Source: Roseicyclus sp.
Lineage (GTDB): Bacteria; Pseudomonadota; Alphaproteobacteria; Rhodobacterales; Rhodobacteraceae
Reading direction: 5' to 3'
Length of the DNA stretch: 64,000 nucleotides
Assembly: GCA_018401965.1 (NCBI GenBank)
Contig: JAGYJU010000020.1
Coordinates: 248,001-312,000, forward strand
Part shown: one piece after another, positions 53,276-64,000 of the stretch
Layout: each line of letters starts with the position of its first letter
Numbering within the stretch: the stretch's first letter is position 1
Notes under the pieces: model-generated
Told to the model about the DNA's origin: nothing
Seen by the model: only the letters and a program-made list of their open reading frames with translations
The model's database searches: none
Program-made: the position numbers and the translations under genes

Positions 53276-53944
53276 ATGGCGATGCTTTTGCAGATCGACG
53301 GGCTAACCAAGGCCTATGGACCGGTTGCGGTGCTGCAGGGGGTTTCCCTGTCGCTTGATCGTGGCCAAACCCTCGCCCTGACAGGGGAAAGCGGGTCGGG
53401 CAAAAGCACGCTGATGCATCTGGCCGCAGCGCTCGATGCGCCCGATGCCGGGTCGATCCGGATCGACGGCATGGAAACCGGCGGCTTGGATGATGCGGGC
53501 CGCGCCCGGCTGCGCCGCGACCAGATCGGTTTGGTCTTTCAACAGTTCAACCTGATCCCGTCACTGACCGTGGCGCAGAACATCGCGTTTCAGGCCCGTC
53601 TGACCGGGCGGCACGATGCCGGGCAGTGTGCCATGTTGGCCGAACGCCTTGGCATCGCGGCGCTGGTCCGCCGCTACCCCGAGGAATTGTCGGGCGGCCA
53701 ACAGCAACGCGTCGCCATCGCCCGCGCCTTGGCGAACCGGCCTGCGCTTATCCTTGCCGATGAACCCACCGGCAACCTTGACGAAGCGACCGGTGATGCC
53801 GTTCTGGACCTGTTGCTGGACCTTGTGCGCGACACCGGCGCAGCCCTCATGATGGTCACCCATTCCACCCGGCTGGCGGCGCGGCTGGATCGGCGCCTTC
53901 ACCTGTCGCGGGGGCTGTTGTCGCCCGTGCCACAGGGCGCTTGA
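53276..53944 (+). CDS. ABC transporter ATP-binding protein (LolD/MacB type, AttE-like)
   Basis: The 222-aa ATPase has Walker A G-E-S-G-S-G-K-S-T near 37, Q-loop F-Q-Q-F-N-L near 88, signature L-S-G-G-Q-Q-Q-R-V-A near 136 and L-I-L-A-D-E-P-T-G-N-L-D near 157-168. The T-G-N-L-D ending marks the LolD/MacB/FtsE class of mechanotransmission ATPases. It starts 38 bases after tonB and is followed one base later by its permease. Confidence 0.92.
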   Translation: MAMLLQIDGLTKAYGPVAVLQGVSLSLDRGQTLALTGESGSGKSTLMHLAAALDAPDAGSIRIDGMETGGLDDAGRARLRRDQIGLVFQQFNLIPSLTVAQNIAFQARLTGRHDAGQCAMLAERLGIAALVRRYPEELSGGQQQRVAIARALANRPALILADEPTGNLDEATGDAVLDLLLDLVRDTGAALMMVTHSTRLAARLDRRLHLSRGLLSPVPQGA

Positions 53945-53945
53945 T

Positions 53946-56348
53946 ATGGTCTATACGGCCTTTTTGACCCTGTTTTCACATTGGCGGCGTCATCCCGGCC
54001 AATTGCTGGCCCTGGTGGCGGGGCTGGCCCTTGCCACCGCGCTTTGGTCCGGCGTGCAAGCCATCAACACCGAGGCACGCACATCCTACGCCGAGGCGGC
54101 GGCGCGTTTGGGCCAGGACCAGCTCGATCGTCTGTCCCGTGCCGATGGCCGCCCGGTGCCGCTGGCCGACTATGTCGCGCTGCGCCGCGCCGGGTATCTT
54201 GTTTCGCCCGTGATCACCGGCGAAATCCGCCAGGGCGATGCCCGGTTGCGGATCCTGGGCATCGACCCGCTGACCGCCCCACCAGAGGCGGGCGCCCCCG
54301 CGCTGGACGGCGGTGATATCGATCTTGCATCTTTTTTCGCCCCTCCCGGCGTCGTGCTGATGACCGAAGACACCGCCCGGTCGCTGCCGAGCGGTTTGCC
54401 CCCGATCCTGTTTCGCGACGGCGTTCCGCCCAATGCGGCGATCACCGATATCGGCACCGCCGCGCGGCTGCTCGACCAGCCAGACCCAAGCTATCTCTTG
54501 GTCGCCAGACACCAGCCAAGCGGCCTGCCACCGTTGGCCGAGGCCACGGATCTGCGTCTGGTCAGCCCGGGAACGGACAACGATGTCAGCCGCCTGACCG
54601 ACAGTTTCCACCTCAACCTGACGGCTTTTGGCCTTTTGGCCTTTGCCGTGGGGTTGTTCATTGTCCATGCCGCCATCGGGCTGGCCTTCGAACAGCGCCG
54701 CGCGACGGTGCGTACCCTGCGCGCGTTGGGCATGCCGCTGCGGGGCGTTCTGATCGCGTTCGGTGTCGAACTGGCAGGTTTGGCCCTGTTTTCCGGCGCG
54801 CTTGGCCTGATCCTTGGCTATGCGATCGCCGCGGCCCTGATGCCCGGCGTGGCGGGCACCTTGCGCGGGCTTTATGGCGCAGAGATCCCCGGCACGCTGT
54901 CCTTCGATCCGGTTTGGGCACTGGCCGCCCTTGGCATGACCATGGCCGGGGCAACGCTGGCCGGGGCACAGGCGCTGCGGCGCACCGCCCGGATGCCGAT
55001 CCTGGCGCCGGCCAATCCGCGCGCCTGGGCCCAGGCCTCGGCGCGCGGCATGCGGGTGCAGGCGCTGGCCGCGGCCATTCTGCTGATCACCGGCGCGGGT
55101 TTGGCGCTCTTTGGCGGGTCATTGCTGACCGGTTTTGCCACCTTGGCGGCGCTGTTGCTGGGCGCAGCCCTGATCTTGCCCGCGGCGCTTGGCCTGATCC
55201 TGCGGCTTGCCAGCGGGGTCGCGCGCGGGGCCATGGCGGAATGGATCTTTGCCGACACCCGCCAGCAATTGCCGGGCCTGTCGCTTGCCTTGATGGCGCT
55301 GTTGCTGGCGCTGGCGGCCAATATCGGGGTATCCACCATGGTCGGGTCGTTTCGCGGCACCTTCATCGGCTGGCTGGACCAGCGGCTTGCCCCCGAACTT
55401 TACGTCACCACGACCGACAGCGAACAGGCCGCGCGGCTCTTGACCTATCTTGCGCCGCGCACCGACGTGATCTTGCCCATCGTCAGTGTCGAAACGACCT
55501 TGGCCGGTCGCCCCGGCGAGGTGTTTGGCCAGCGTGACCATGCCACCTATCGCGACAGCTGGCCCTTGCTGCAGGCGCTGCCCGATGCCTGGGATGTGCT
55601 GGCAACGGGCAATGCCGTGCTGATCAACGAACAACTGGCCCGGTTCGCGGACCTGTCGTTGGGCGATCCCTTGCAGATCGCCGATGGCGTGACCCTGCCC
55701 ATCGCCGGTGTTTATTCCGATTACGGAAACCCGGCGGCACAGGCTATTGTGACCCTGGACCGCTTTGCAGTGACATTTCCCGATATCGGTGCCACGCGCT
55801 TTGCCCTGCGCCTGCCCGCGGCGGACGCGCCCGACCTGGCCAGGGCGCTGCGCGAGGAGTTCGGCCTGTCCGAGGATGCGGTGATCAACCAGGCGCAGAT
55901 CAAGCGCTTTTCGCTGGACGTGTTCGAACAAACCTTCCGGGTCACCGGCGCACTCAACATCCTGACCTTAGGGGTGGCCGGCTTCGCCCTGCTCACCAGC
56001 CTGTTGACACTGGCCAATCTGCGCCTGCCACAACTGGCCCCCGTTTGGGCGCTTGGCCTGACACGGGCGCGGCTGGCACGGTTGGAACTGATGCGAAGCC
56101 TGATCCTTGCCGCCCTGACCTTTGCGCTGGCCTTGCCCTTTGGCCTTGCCTTGGCCTGGGTGCTGTTGGCCATCGTGAATGTGGAGGCCTTTGGCTGGCG
56201 CTTGCCGATGACGATCTTCCCGCTGGATTGGCTGCGCCTCTTCGCGCTGGCGCTTGTGGCGGCGGCCCTGGCGGCGCTTTCCCCCGCGCTACGCCTTGCG
56301 CGCGTTCCGGCCACGACCCTGCTCAAGGTATTTGCCCATGAACGTTAA
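53946..56348 (+). CDS. FtsX-like ABC permease (duplicated, AttFG-like)
   Basis: The 800-aa protein has an N-terminal membrane helix (L-L-A-L-V-A-G-L-A-L-A), a periplasmic domain, and membrane segments near 215-240, 265-290 and 315-335. A second set of segments lies near 365-440, followed by another large periplasmic domain and a terminal trio beginning near 660. This is two FtsX units fused, as in lipoprotein- or lipid-moving permeases. With the ATPase before it and an AttH-like protein after it, the set resembles Agrobacterium attE-attF/G-attH. The substrate is unknown. Confidence 0.9.
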   Translation: MVYTAFLTLFSHWRRHPGQLLALVAGLALATALWSGVQAINTEARTSYAEAAARLGQDQLDRLSRADGRPVPLADYVALRRAGYLVSPVITGEIRQGDARLRILGIDPLTAPPEAGAPALDGGDIDLASFFAPPGVVLMTEDTARSLPSGLPPILFRDGVPPNAAITDIGTAARLLDQPDPSYLLVARHQPSGLPPLAEATDLRLVSPGTDNDVSRLTDSFHLNLTAFGLLAFAVGLFIVHAAIGLAFEQRRATVRTLRALGMPLRGVLIAFGVELAGLALFSGALGLILGYAIAAALMPGVAGTLRGLYGAEIPGTLSFDPVWALAALGMTMAGATLAGAQALRRTARMPILAPANPRAWAQASARGMRVQALAAAILLITGAGLALFGGSLLTGFATLAALLLGAALILPAALGLILRLASGVARGAMAEWIFADTRQQLPGLSLALMALLLALAANIGVSTMVGSFRGTFIGWLDQRLAPELYVTTTDSEQAARLLTYLAPRTDVILPIVSVETTLAGRPGEVFGQRDHATYRDSWPLLQALPDAWDVLATGNAVLINEQLARFADLSLGDPLQIADGVTLPIAGVYSDYGNPAAQAIVTLDRFAVTFPDIGATRFALRLPAADAPDLARALREEFGLSEDAVINQAQIKRFSLDVFEQTFRVTGALNILTLGVAGFALLTSLLTLANLRLPQLAPVWALGLTRARLARLELMRSLILAALTFALALPFGLALAWVLLAIVNVEAFGWRLPMTIFPLDWLRLFALALVAAALAALSPALRLARVPATTLLKVFAHER

Positions 56349-57399
56349 GATCTGGACGGTTTGCATCAGTCTTTTGGCAACGCCACTTTGCGCGCAGGGG
56401 TTTGCAGGCTTGGGAACAGAGGCCCAAGGGTTTGCCATGCCCGAGCGGCCCGCACTATTTTCCTTCCCCACCGATCACGGCCCCCACCCCGATTACCGGA
56501 TCGAATGGTGGTACCTGACCGCGACGCTGACCGGCGCGGATGGCACGGACTATGGCGTGCAATGGACGCTGTTTCGATCCGCCATTGCGCCCGGTGACAG
56601 CCAGGGCTGGGACACATCGCAGCTCTGGATGGGGCACGCGGGCCTGACCACGCCCGATGCGCATTTCAGCGCCGAACGCCTTGCGCGCGGCGGGATCGGG
56701 CAGGCCGGGGCCAGGCCAGATCCCTTTGCCGCCTGGATCGACGATTGGGCGATGACCAGCACGGCAGCTGCGGGCGCGGATGCGTTGGACGCATTGACCG
56801 TCACCGCGCGCGGGCCGGATTTCGCCTATGATCTGGCGCTGGCCGCGACCGGCCCGCTGATCTTTCACGGCGATGGCGGCTATTCTGTGAAATCGGATCA
56901 AGGGCAGGCAAGCTATTACTATTCTCAACCCTTCTACAACGTCACGGGCACGCTTGATCTGCCCGATGGTGCGATTGCCGTCACGGGCCAGGCCTGGCTG
57001 GATCGCGAATGGTCGTCGCAACCGCTGTCGGATCAACAAGACGGCTGGGATTGGGTATCGCTCCACTTCGACAATGGCGCGCGGTTGATGGGGTTCACCC
57101 TGCGCGGATCGGGTGGCGGGGCCTATAGCTCTGCCACGTGGATCTCGCCGGATGGCACGGTGCAATCCTACCCCGATGGGGCCCTGACGATGACACCACT
57201 GGCCCAGACCGAGGTGGCGGGCCGAACGGTGCCAACCGAATGGCGAATCGAATTGCCGGATCGTGGGCTGGATGTCACCACGACACCCCTGAACCCGCAG
57301 AGCTGGATGGATGTTTCCGTGTCCTACTGGGAAGGGCCAATCCGCATGCAAGGCACCCACCCCGGCCGCGGCTACCTGGAGATGACGGGATATGACTGA
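56338..57399 (+). CDS. AttH/CrtC-like lipocalin-fold hydrolase family protein
   Basis: The 353-aa exported protein has a signal peptide ending in L-C-A-Q. The AttH family core has R-I-E-W-W-Y-L-T-A-T-L near 57-67, Y-G-V-Q-W-T-L-F-R near 76, Y-Y-Y-S-Q-P near 200 and W-L-D-R-E-W-S-S-Q near 221. The family (PF07143) includes carotenoid 1,2-hydratase, but the periplasmic form beside an ABC exporter is of unknown activity. ATG 56338 overlaps the permease gene by 11 bases. Its own stop overlaps the next gene by 8. Confidence 0.88.
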   Translation: MNVKIWTVCISLLATPLCAQGFAGLGTEAQGFAMPERPALFSFPTDHGPHPDYRIEWWYLTATLTGADGTDYGVQWTLFRSAIAPGDSQGWDTSQLWMGHAGLTTPDAHFSAERLARGGIGQAGARPDPFAAWIDDWAMTSTAAAGADALDALTVTARGPDFAYDLALAATGPLIFHGDGGYSVKSDQGQASYYYSQPFYNVTGTLDLPDGAIAVTGQAWLDREWSSQPLSDQQDGWDWVSLHFDNGARLMGFTLRGSGGGAYSSATWISPDGTVQSYPDGALTMTPLAQTEVAGRTVPTEWRIELPDRGLDVTTTPLNPQSWMDVSVSYWEGPIRMQGTHPGRGYLEMTGYD

Positions 57400-57928
57400 A
57401 CAGACCCTGACTGGTATTTTAGACACTGTTTGGCAGCATATCCTGCGCGGCACTGCCGACCGGCATCACCCGGCGCGCCACCCAACGCTGGCCACGATCG
57501 GCCCCGACGGGCCAGAGGCGCGGACCCTTGTCCTGCGCGCCGCAAGCCGCAGCGACGGGGCCCTTGACCTGTTCACCGACGCCGCCAGCCCCAAGGCGGC
57601 ACAGATCATCGCGGACCCGCGCGTTGCCCTGCACATCTGGCTGCCCAAGGCGCAGCTCCAGATCCGGGCGCGGGCCATCGCGACGCTTGCCCCCGGCGAC
57701 CCGGCCCTGTTCGCCCGCCTGCCGCCCGGGGCACAGGCCAATTACAGCGGCGCAATCCCCGGTGCGCCGATCACCGGCACATCGGACCGGCAGGTGGGCG
57801 ATGCTTCGCGGTTTTCGCTGATCCGGTGTCACCTGAGCCTGATCGATGCGCTATTGCTGGCCGATCCGCATCAGCGCGCGATCTACCGGGCCAGTGATGA
57901 CTGGCAGGGCGGATGGGTCGCGCCCTGA
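57392..57928 (+). CDS. Pyridoxamine 5'-phosphate oxidase-like flavin protein
   Basis: The 178-aa split-barrel protein of the PNPOx family has R-T-L-V-L-R-A-A near 44, resembling the FMN phosphate-binding strand, and S-P-K-A-A-Q-I near 65. It ends in a W-Q-G-G-W-V-A-P-like tail. It lacks the R-x-E-x-W substrate motif and dimer tail of true PdxH, so a different flavin- or F420-linked reaction is likely. It overlaps the AttH-like gene by 8 bases and closes that operon. Confidence 0.85.
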   Translation: MTEQTLTGILDTVWQHILRGTADRHHPARHPTLATIGPDGPEARTLVLRAASRSDGALDLFTDAASPKAAQIIADPRVALHIWLPKAQLQIRARAIATLAPGDPALFARLPPGAQANYSGAIPGAPITGTSDRQVGDASRFSLIRCHLSLIDALLLADPHQRAIYRASDDWQGGWVAP

Positions 57929-57935
57929 TCCCCCG

Positions 57936-59420
57936 CTAAAGGCCGGGATCGAACATCGGGAATGTGACGCCCAAGGCCCAGCCAAGGATGACCCCCAAAC
58001 CAACCCCCATCGCCACAATCGATCCGCTGCGCCGGCCGATGAACCGGCCCATCATCCCGTAACTCAGGTAAAACAACCCGATCACGGGCAGGATGATGAT
58101 CAGGAAAAACAGCCGCTCGAAATCCAGCGCCACGGCAATGCCCAGCGAAATCAGGAACATGCCCCGCGCCACGACACGCCGCCACAGGTGCGCGCGCGCG
58201 GCCTCTGACAAGACGGCATCGGCCAGCATCGCCAGAACCGCCCCCGGCAAAATGGCCAGCATCACGCCCACCCGACCCGGATGGGGAAAGAAGCTGCCGA
58301 CATGGCGATCCATGATGCCACCAAAGACGACGATGCCATAAGCGGCAAGCGCAAGACCCCAGACCACCCCGCGCCGCGCGGGCAGGCCCCCGGCCCAAGC
58401 CGCCCCCGCCAGCACCAGCGCACCGTAGAGCGCGAGGTGCAGCGCAAGGTAATCGGCCACCAGAACCGGCAGAAAACGCGTGTCGAACAGGCCAAGCAGG
58501 ATCGGTGTGGCGATGGCGGGCCCCACCGCCAAGCCCCAGAACAAGGCCCTGTGCGGATGCCAGGGCGCATCGCCTTGCGGCAGGGCGCGCGACAGCGGCC
58601 AGACCAGCAAGACAACCCCGAACAGCGTCAACAAGATCCAGGGGCCAAGTGTGACAGGCCCCGATTGCGGCACCACACCAAGGCTTTGCCCCAGCCAATC
58701 GATGCCCGCGGCAATGCCGGATGGCGCGTAGAGCACGCCGACATGTTCCACCATCGGCACCGGCAGGGCCATCCGGGCAAAACCCGCCCCGGGGGTGCCC
58801 ACAAGATCGCCTTCCTCCGCGCCCAGATCGGCCATCACGCGGCGCGCCTCGGATCGCAGGGCACCTTCCCAGGCGCCGTTGAGCAGCAAGAGGTTTTCCG
58901 GCGCGGTTTCCGTCACCGCCTGGCTGAAGATGGAAATGCCGATGATCGCGGCCACCCGGTCATCGGCCAGCCCTTGCCGCACCACCACGTCAGAGGCCAT
59001 CGAATGCCCGATCAGCGCCACGCGCGGCATCGCACCGGGCAGGGTGACGGCAAAATCGATCACGCGCCCGGTTTCTTCCATCAACAAGCGCGTCGTGCCA
59101 TCGATGCTTGTCACGTCACCCGACATCGGCACGGGGTTGCGGCCATGCCCTTCGAAATCGAAGCTGACGGTGATGAACCCGGCGCGCGCAAGGCTTAGCT
59201 GCCAGGCCGACATCAATTGCCGCGATCCGGCAAAGCCATGCGCGATGACGACAACCGGCCCTTCGGCGGCGGGCCTGCGCATCACGGTCACGGGTGTGTC
59301 GCCGACATGGGTCTGCGACACCGCCAACCCGGCGCGCGGCGCCTCCAGCCCCAAAAGCCCAAGCAGGATGCAAAGACCCGCAACACCCGCCGCAACGCTG
59401 ATCTTGATCATCGCACCCAT
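57936..59420 (-). CDS. Membrane-anchored alpha/beta hydrolase with C-terminal membrane domain
   Basis: The 494-aa protein has an N-terminal membrane segment (V-A-A-G-V-A-G-L-C-I-L-L-G-L-L-G-L). A periplasmic alpha/beta hydrolase domain follows, with V-I-A-H-G-F-A-G-S near 58 and the nucleophile elbow L-I-G-H-S-M-A-S near 137. Then come about seven membrane helices from ~265 to the end. ATG 59420 is chosen. An upstream extension of the frame overlaps serB on the other strand and is rejected. It stands divergent from serB with a 112-base gap. Substrate unknown. Confidence 0.82.
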   Translation of the reverse strand: MGAMIKISVAAGVAGLCILLGLLGLEAPRAGLAVSQTHVGDTPVTVMRRPAAEGPVVVIAHGFAGSRQLMSAWQLSLARAGFITVSFDFEGHGRNPVPMSGDVTSIDGTTRLLMEETGRVIDFAVTLPGAMPRVALIGHSMASDVVVRQGLADDRVAAIIGISIFSQAVTETAPENLLLLNGAWEGALRSEARRVMADLGAEEGDLVGTPGAGFARMALPVPMVEHVGVLYAPSGIAAGIDWLGQSLGVVPQSGPVTLGPWILLTLFGVVLLVWPLSRALPQGDAPWHPHRALFWGLAVGPAIATPILLGLFDTRFLPVLVADYLALHLALYGALVLAGAAWAGGLPARRGVVWGLALAAYGIVVFGGIMDRHVGSFFPHPGRVGVMLAILPGAVLAMLADAVLSEAARAHLWRRVVARGMFLISLGIAVALDFERLFFLIIILPVIGLFYLSYGMMGRFIGRRSGSIVAMGVGLGVILGWALGVTFPMFDPGL

Positions 59421-59532
59421 TCCGACCGCTTTCGCCCAGACATAGCCGACCACGCGCGCCTGCCAACCGCCAAAGGCACTGGCCCCATTGCGCGCTTCGT
59501 GGTCTATGGCGCGAAAATTCGGGATCTCGGCC

Positions 59533-60408
59533 ATGTTCACACTCACGCTTGTCACCAACCCCGCGATGATTTTGGCACCGGCGCTGGTGCGCGCGCTGCG
59601 CGATGCACTGGGGGGCGGCGATGCGATCTGGCTTGATCCCAATTGCGCCGCAGAATTCGCGCTGGCCAAAGTGCCGAAGAACCTTGCCGAGATTCGGGCC
59701 AGCCTGTCGATCGAGGGCGTCGATCTGCTGTGCCAACCCAGCGCGGGGCGGCGCAAGAAACTGCTCTTGGCCGATATGGATTCGACGATGATCCAACAGG
59801 AATGCATCGATGAATTGGCCGCCGCCGCCGGGATCGGGGAAAAGGTCGCCGCCATCACCGCCCGCGCCATGAACGGCGAGCTGGATTTCGAGGCGGCCTT
59901 GCGCGAACGCGTGGCCCTGTTGAAGGGTCTGCCGGAACCCACGATCGGCGAGGTGCTGGCCCGCCGCATCACGATGATGCCGGGGGGTGCGACGCTTGTG
60001 GCGACGATGAAGGCGCATGGCGCCTATGCCGCCTTGGTATCGGGTGGGTTCACCGCCTTCACCGGGGCCGTTGCCGCCAAGCTTGGCTTTGACGAACACC
60101 GCGCCAACACGCTGCATGTCGAAAACGCGGCCCTGACCGGCACGGTGGCCGAACCGATCCTGGGCCGCGAAGCCAAGGTTGCCGCGCTGGAGGATCTGAC
60201 CGCGAAACTTGCCATCACCCCGGCCGATGTTCTGGCCATCGGCGACGGGGCCAATGACCTTGGCATGTTGACGCGCGCGGGGCTTGGCGTTGCGGTGCAC
60301 GCCAAACCCGTGGTGCAGGCACAAGCCAACCACGCGATCAACCACGGCGATCTGACCGCGCTGTTGTATGTGCAGGGCTATGCGCGGGCGGATTTCGTGA
60401 CCGTGTGA
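59533..60408 (+). CDS. serB: Phosphoserine phosphatase
   Basis: Last step of serine synthesis. The 291-aa HAD enzyme has the nucleophile motif L-A-D-M-D-S-T-M-I near 80-88, M-P-G-G and L-V-S-G-G-F-T near 160-172, and G-D-G-A-N-D near 236-241. The N-terminal ~75 residues are an alphaproteobacterial extension resembling a weak ACT-like domain. ATG 59533 is taken; the frame runs back to 59488 without a better start. It ends at a strong terminator shared with convergent gltB. Confidence 0.94.
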   Translation: MFTLTLVTNPAMILAPALVRALRDALGGGDAIWLDPNCAAEFALAKVPKNLAEIRASLSIEGVDLLCQPSAGRRKKLLLADMDSTMIQQECIDELAAAAGIGEKVAAITARAMNGELDFEAALRERVALLKGLPEPTIGEVLARRITMMPGGATLVATMKAHGAYAALVSGGFTAFTGAVAAKLGFDEHRANTLHVENAALTGTVAEPILGREAKVAALEDLTAKLAITPADVLAIGDGANDLGMLTRAGLGVAVHAKPVVQAQANHAINHGDLTALLYVQGYARADFVTV

Positions 60409-60437
60409 TCTGACCGCCTTGTCAGGATCGCAACGAA

Positions 60438-60466
60438 AAGGGCCACCGCAACGCGCGGTGGCCCTT
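60438..60466. terminator. Bidirectional terminator between serB and gltB
   Basis: A perfect 12-bp stem, AAGGGCCACCGC (60438-60449) with GCGGTGGCCCTT (60455-60466), spans the loop AACGC. A residues before and T residues after allow ending in both directions between the convergent genes. Confidence 0.88.
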
Positions 60467-60491
60467 GGATCTTGCCGAGGCTGACGCCCGA

Positions 60492-64000
<3,509 letters not shown>

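Noticed and set aside
56254..56337. Upstream extension of the AttH-like protein into the permease gene
   Set aside because: It removes the signal peptide from the N-terminus; ATG 56338 yields a proper export signal.
59421..59972. 184-codon N-terminal extension of the membrane hydrolase
   Set aside because: It overlaps serB head to head and is Ser/Ala/Arg-rich shadow sequence; ATG 59420 gives a normal membrane anchor.

Overview
The window looks like a chromosomal segment of an alphaproteobacterium of the order Rhodobacterales (Roseobacter/Paracoccaceae type). The evidence is the high G+C with strong G/C third-position bias, the argJ-PPIase-secA neighbourhood, BioC-like methyltransferase-hemH, serCA preceded by a structured leader, a fused 800-residue AttFG-like permease with an AttH-like partner, IalB, a YkuD lipoprotein and a cobalamin-riboswitch-controlled btu/exb/tonB operon. 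No species name can be supported from the sequence alone. LAYOUT: 1-7.4 kb holds housekeeping genes: a partial methyltransferase, hemH, a 45-codon gene, mutT-argJ, a parvulin-type PPIase and secA. From about 7.39 to 20.96 kb lies a visibly A+T-richer integrative element inserted into the 3' end of secA. The last codons of secA are present twice, at 7382-7408 and at 20950-20979. Both copies encode F-K-H-C-H-G-R-L, but every one of the eight codons differs at a synonymous position. The element therefore brought its own secA tail, which is now fused to the host gene, and the displaced host tail plus a probable secA terminator lie at the far right end. ELEMENT CONTENTS: a tyrosine integrase at the left end, a small lipoprotein, an H-NS-like protein, a second catalytic-domain-only tyrosine recombinase, a tight five-gene operon (80-aa protein, GHKL/Bergerat-fold ATPase, unknown 325-aa protein, DUF6339-like protein, cytosine-5 DNA methyltransferase), a decayed IS5-like transposase, several unknown proteins, an AAA+ ATPase, an HUH-type replication initiator and a DUF6641-like protein. 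The methylase/GHKL operon is the best candidate for a poorly described defence or modification system. The HUH protein, AAA+ protein and large hairpins suggest a replication module. 21-46 kb returns to host genes: a PstS/OmpA hybrid, radC, map, a CinA-like protein, GNAT, OmpA, LysR, mtgA, GST, queG, an epimerase, YkuD and CAP proteins, an IS630 insertion directly upstream of the CAP gene, rlmN, ialB, asparaginase II, a hybrid histidine kinase, thiolase, two MarR regulators, serA-serC and an alpha/beta hydrolase. 46.1-53.2 kb is a B12 uptake operon: riboswitch, btuB, btuF, btuC, btuD, exbB, exbD, exbD, tonB. The genes overlap by ATGA from btuF onward, and exbB carries an apparent one-base frameshift in a CCG repeat. 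53.3-64 kb has an ABC exporter/AttH-like set, a PNPOx-like flavoprotein, a membrane hydrolase, serB and the 5'-truncated gltB. serA, serB and serC, the whole phosphoserine pathway, all lie in this window.
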